Origin: Deltaproteobacteria bacterium
GTDB taxonomy: Bacteria; Desulfobacterota; Desulfuromonadia; Geobacterales; Pseudopelobacteraceae
Length of the DNA stretch: 7,515 nucleotides
Assembly (NCBI GenBank): GCA_016219145.1
Contig: JACRCG010000039.1
Coordinates: 1-7,515, forward strand
Direction: 5' to 3'
Below, in pieces: positions 6,380-7,515 of the stretch (position 1 is its first letter; each line of letters starts with the position of its first letter). The notes beneath the pieces were generated by a model, which saw nothing but the letters and a program-made list of their open reading frames with translations, was not told the origin of the DNA and made no database searches. A program made the position numbers and the translations under genes.

Positions 6380-7515
6380 TCAAGGTGTCGCGAACTGTCT
6401 CGCGATTTTTCCCCGACCGGCTTCAATCTGCTCATAGGGGACAACCCGCAGCAGCTCCTCCAGTGTCGTCTCTCCAGCCTGAACCAGGCGCAGCCCTTCT
6501 TCGATCATGGTCAGGCGCCCCGGATGCGAGAAAACGGTATTGCGCAAATTGAGATTGTCCGGAAGGCGGTTGATCATCAACAGTTCGTCGCGGCTGGGGA
6601 TCCATAGCTCCACGATCGGCAGGCGACCGCTGAATCCGGTGTAATGACATTCCTGGCAGCCCTTTCCCTGAGAAAAGGCAATATTGTTGTCGACGGGAAT
6701 TCCGAATTCTTCCAGGAGTCGTGCCGGAGGATGACAGTATGTCCTGCAGTGGCGGCAGTTATGCCGTACCAGCCGTTGTGCCAGCACGCACCGCAGCGTG
6801 GTGGAAATCAGCGTCGGTTCGACCCCCATGTCGATCAGGCGTGTCACGGCGCTGGTGGCGTCGTTGGTGTGCAGGGTTGAAAGCACCGTATGACCGGTCA
6901 GAGCGGCACGCATGGAGATGGTGGCGGTTTCGAGGTCGCGGATTTCGCCTACCATGATGTTGTCCGGATCCTGTCGCAAAAAAGCCCGCAACAGCCGTGC
7001 GAAGGTGTTGCCGATAGTTTCGTTGACCTCGGTCTGCGTGATTCCCGCTATTCCGAATTCGATCGGATCTTCGATTGTAAGTGTTTTCACCCCGGGAGTG
7101 TTGATGTGTGAAAGAATCGCGTAAAGTGTTGACGATTTGCCTGAACCGGTCGGCCCGGTGACCAGGAAGATGCCGGTGGGTTTATCCAGCGTTCTGTGGA
7201 GTGTGGCGACATTGTCCGGCGAGTAGCCCAGACTTTCCAGGGTTATGGCGCCGGCCCGCTTGTCAAGGATGCGAATGACCACGTTCTCGCCAAATTGTGT
7301 CGGCACCGTCGAAACACGGAAATCGACGCTGCGCAGGACCCCTGCTCGGGAGACTTTCATCTTGAAACTGCTGTCCTGGGGGCGGCGACGTTCGGCAATG
7401 TCCATATCACACATGATCTTTATTTTTGATTCCATCTGGCGGGCATTCGCACTGATTATGGCTTCGTTGGCGCCCATATCTATTCTCTGGAGTATCCCGT
7501 CGATACGGTATCGCA
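6380..7515 (-). CDS. GspE/PilB-family secretion or pilus assembly ATPase (C-terminal part, cut by window edge)
   Basis: The visible 377 residues are the C-terminal ATPase region of a type II secretion (GspE) or type IV pilus (PilB) hexameric motor, which hydrolyses ATP on the cytoplasmic face of the inner membrane to drive pseudopilus or pilus assembly. The frame stays open through base 7515 (RYRIDGILQRID precedes the ATG at 7477), so that ATG is internal and the true start is outside the window. Numbering from the first visible residue: Walker A GPTGSGKSS at 120-128, Asp box TIEDPIEF near 146-153, Walker B region DNIMVGEIRD at 184-193, His box TGHTVLSTLHTNDA at 206-219, and a zinc-type tetracysteine C253/C256 and C286/C289. 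The phrase AVTRLIDMGVEP is closer to GspE than to PilB, but I cannot settle which. Two oddities stand out: the usual MDIAERRxPQDGR has SS after PQD, and C35 stands before DMDIAERR where Ala or Ser is common. It lies 353 bases upstream of the oxidase on the same strand. Confidence 0.92.
   Translation of the reverse strand, partial: RYRIDGILQRIDMGANEAIISANARQMESKIKIMCDMDIAERRRPQDSSFKMKVSRAGVLRSVDFRVSTVPTQFGENVVIRILDKRAGAITLESLGYSPDNVATLHRTLDKPTGIFLVTGPTGSGKSSTLYAILSHINTPGVKTLTIEDPIEFGIAGITQTEVNETIGNTFARLLRAFLRQDPDNIMVGEIRDLETATISMRAALTGHTVLSTLHTNDATSAVTRLIDMGVEPTLISTTLRCVLAQRLVRHNCRHCRTYCHPPARLLEEFGIPVDNNIAFSQGKGCQECHYTGFSGRLPIVELWIPSRDELLMINRLPDNLNLRNTVFSHPGRLTMIEEGLRLVQAGETTLEELLRVVPYEQIEAGRGKIARQFATP

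Noticed and set aside
6241..6444. 67-codon minus-strand frame overlapping the end of the GspE/PilB gene
   Set aside because: A third of it lies inside the ATPase coding region in another frame; there is no ribosome binding site or recognisable sequence, and the part outside spans the palindrome.
1..7515. CRISPR array, tRNA/rRNA, insertion sequence or prophage signals
   Set aside because: I saw no regularly spaced repeats, cloverleaf-like segments, transposase motifs or terminal inverted repeats; the four genes are ordinary chromosomal types.

Overview
The window looks like chromosomal DNA from a Gram-negative proteobacterium-like organism of moderate GC. The signs are a type II secretion/type IV pilus-type ATPase, a consensus sigma-54 promoter, ordinary Shine-Dalgarno sites and an exported multicopper oxidase. 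The mix (large multicopper oxidase, GspE/PilB ATPase, sigma-54 control, EF-hand-type protein of unknown function) would suit a metal-respiring Desulfuromonadales/Geobacter-type bacterium. That placement is a guess from gene content; no rRNA or phylogenetic marker is present. I see no mobile element, CRISPR array, tRNA or rRNA.

Layout, left to right. (1) Bases 1-1233, minus strand: the N-terminal 411 residues of a large protein of unknown function with an EF-hand-type calcium loop; the gene runs off the left edge. (2) Bases 1234-1407: divergent intergenic region with a sigma-70-type promoter for the next gene and a dyad over its -35 element. (3) Bases 1408-3525, plus strand: a complete ovoA, encoding the three-domain ovothiol biosynthesis enzyme (DinB-like iron-binding domain, FGE/sulfatase-modifying-like domain, SAM methyltransferase). 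(4) Bases 3526-3719: convergent intergenic region with a strong hairpin and a weaker terminator candidate. (5) Bases 3720-6026, minus strand: a complete exported CotA/bilirubin-oxidase-like multicopper oxidase of 768 residues with all four copper motifs. (6) Bases 6027-6379: a 353-base gap holding a textbook -24/-12 sigma-54 promoter for the oxidase, a tandem 9-bp repeat upstream of it and a 20-bp near-palindrome. (7) Bases 6380-7515, minus strand: the C-terminal 377 residues of a GspE/PilB-family secretion or pilus ATPase; its start lies beyond the right edge.

How the genes fit together. OvoA and the multicopper oxidase both use O2, and both act in redox chemistry (thiol-histidine antioxidant; copper-dependent oxidation of phenols or metals). 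They are convergent, with separate promoters of different sigma classes, so they are neighbours rather than an operon. No ovoB (the PLP lyase that completes ovothiol synthesis) is in the window. The secretion-type ATPase lies upstream of the oxidase on the same strand, which is suggestive because secretion of a Geobacter multicopper protein has been tied to a type II-like system, but the separate sigma-54 promoter argues against simple co-transcription. I found no clear novel multi-gene system. The most useful leads are the sigma-54 control of the oxidase, the dyad in the ovoA promoter and the uncharacterised EF-hand protein divergent from ovoA.
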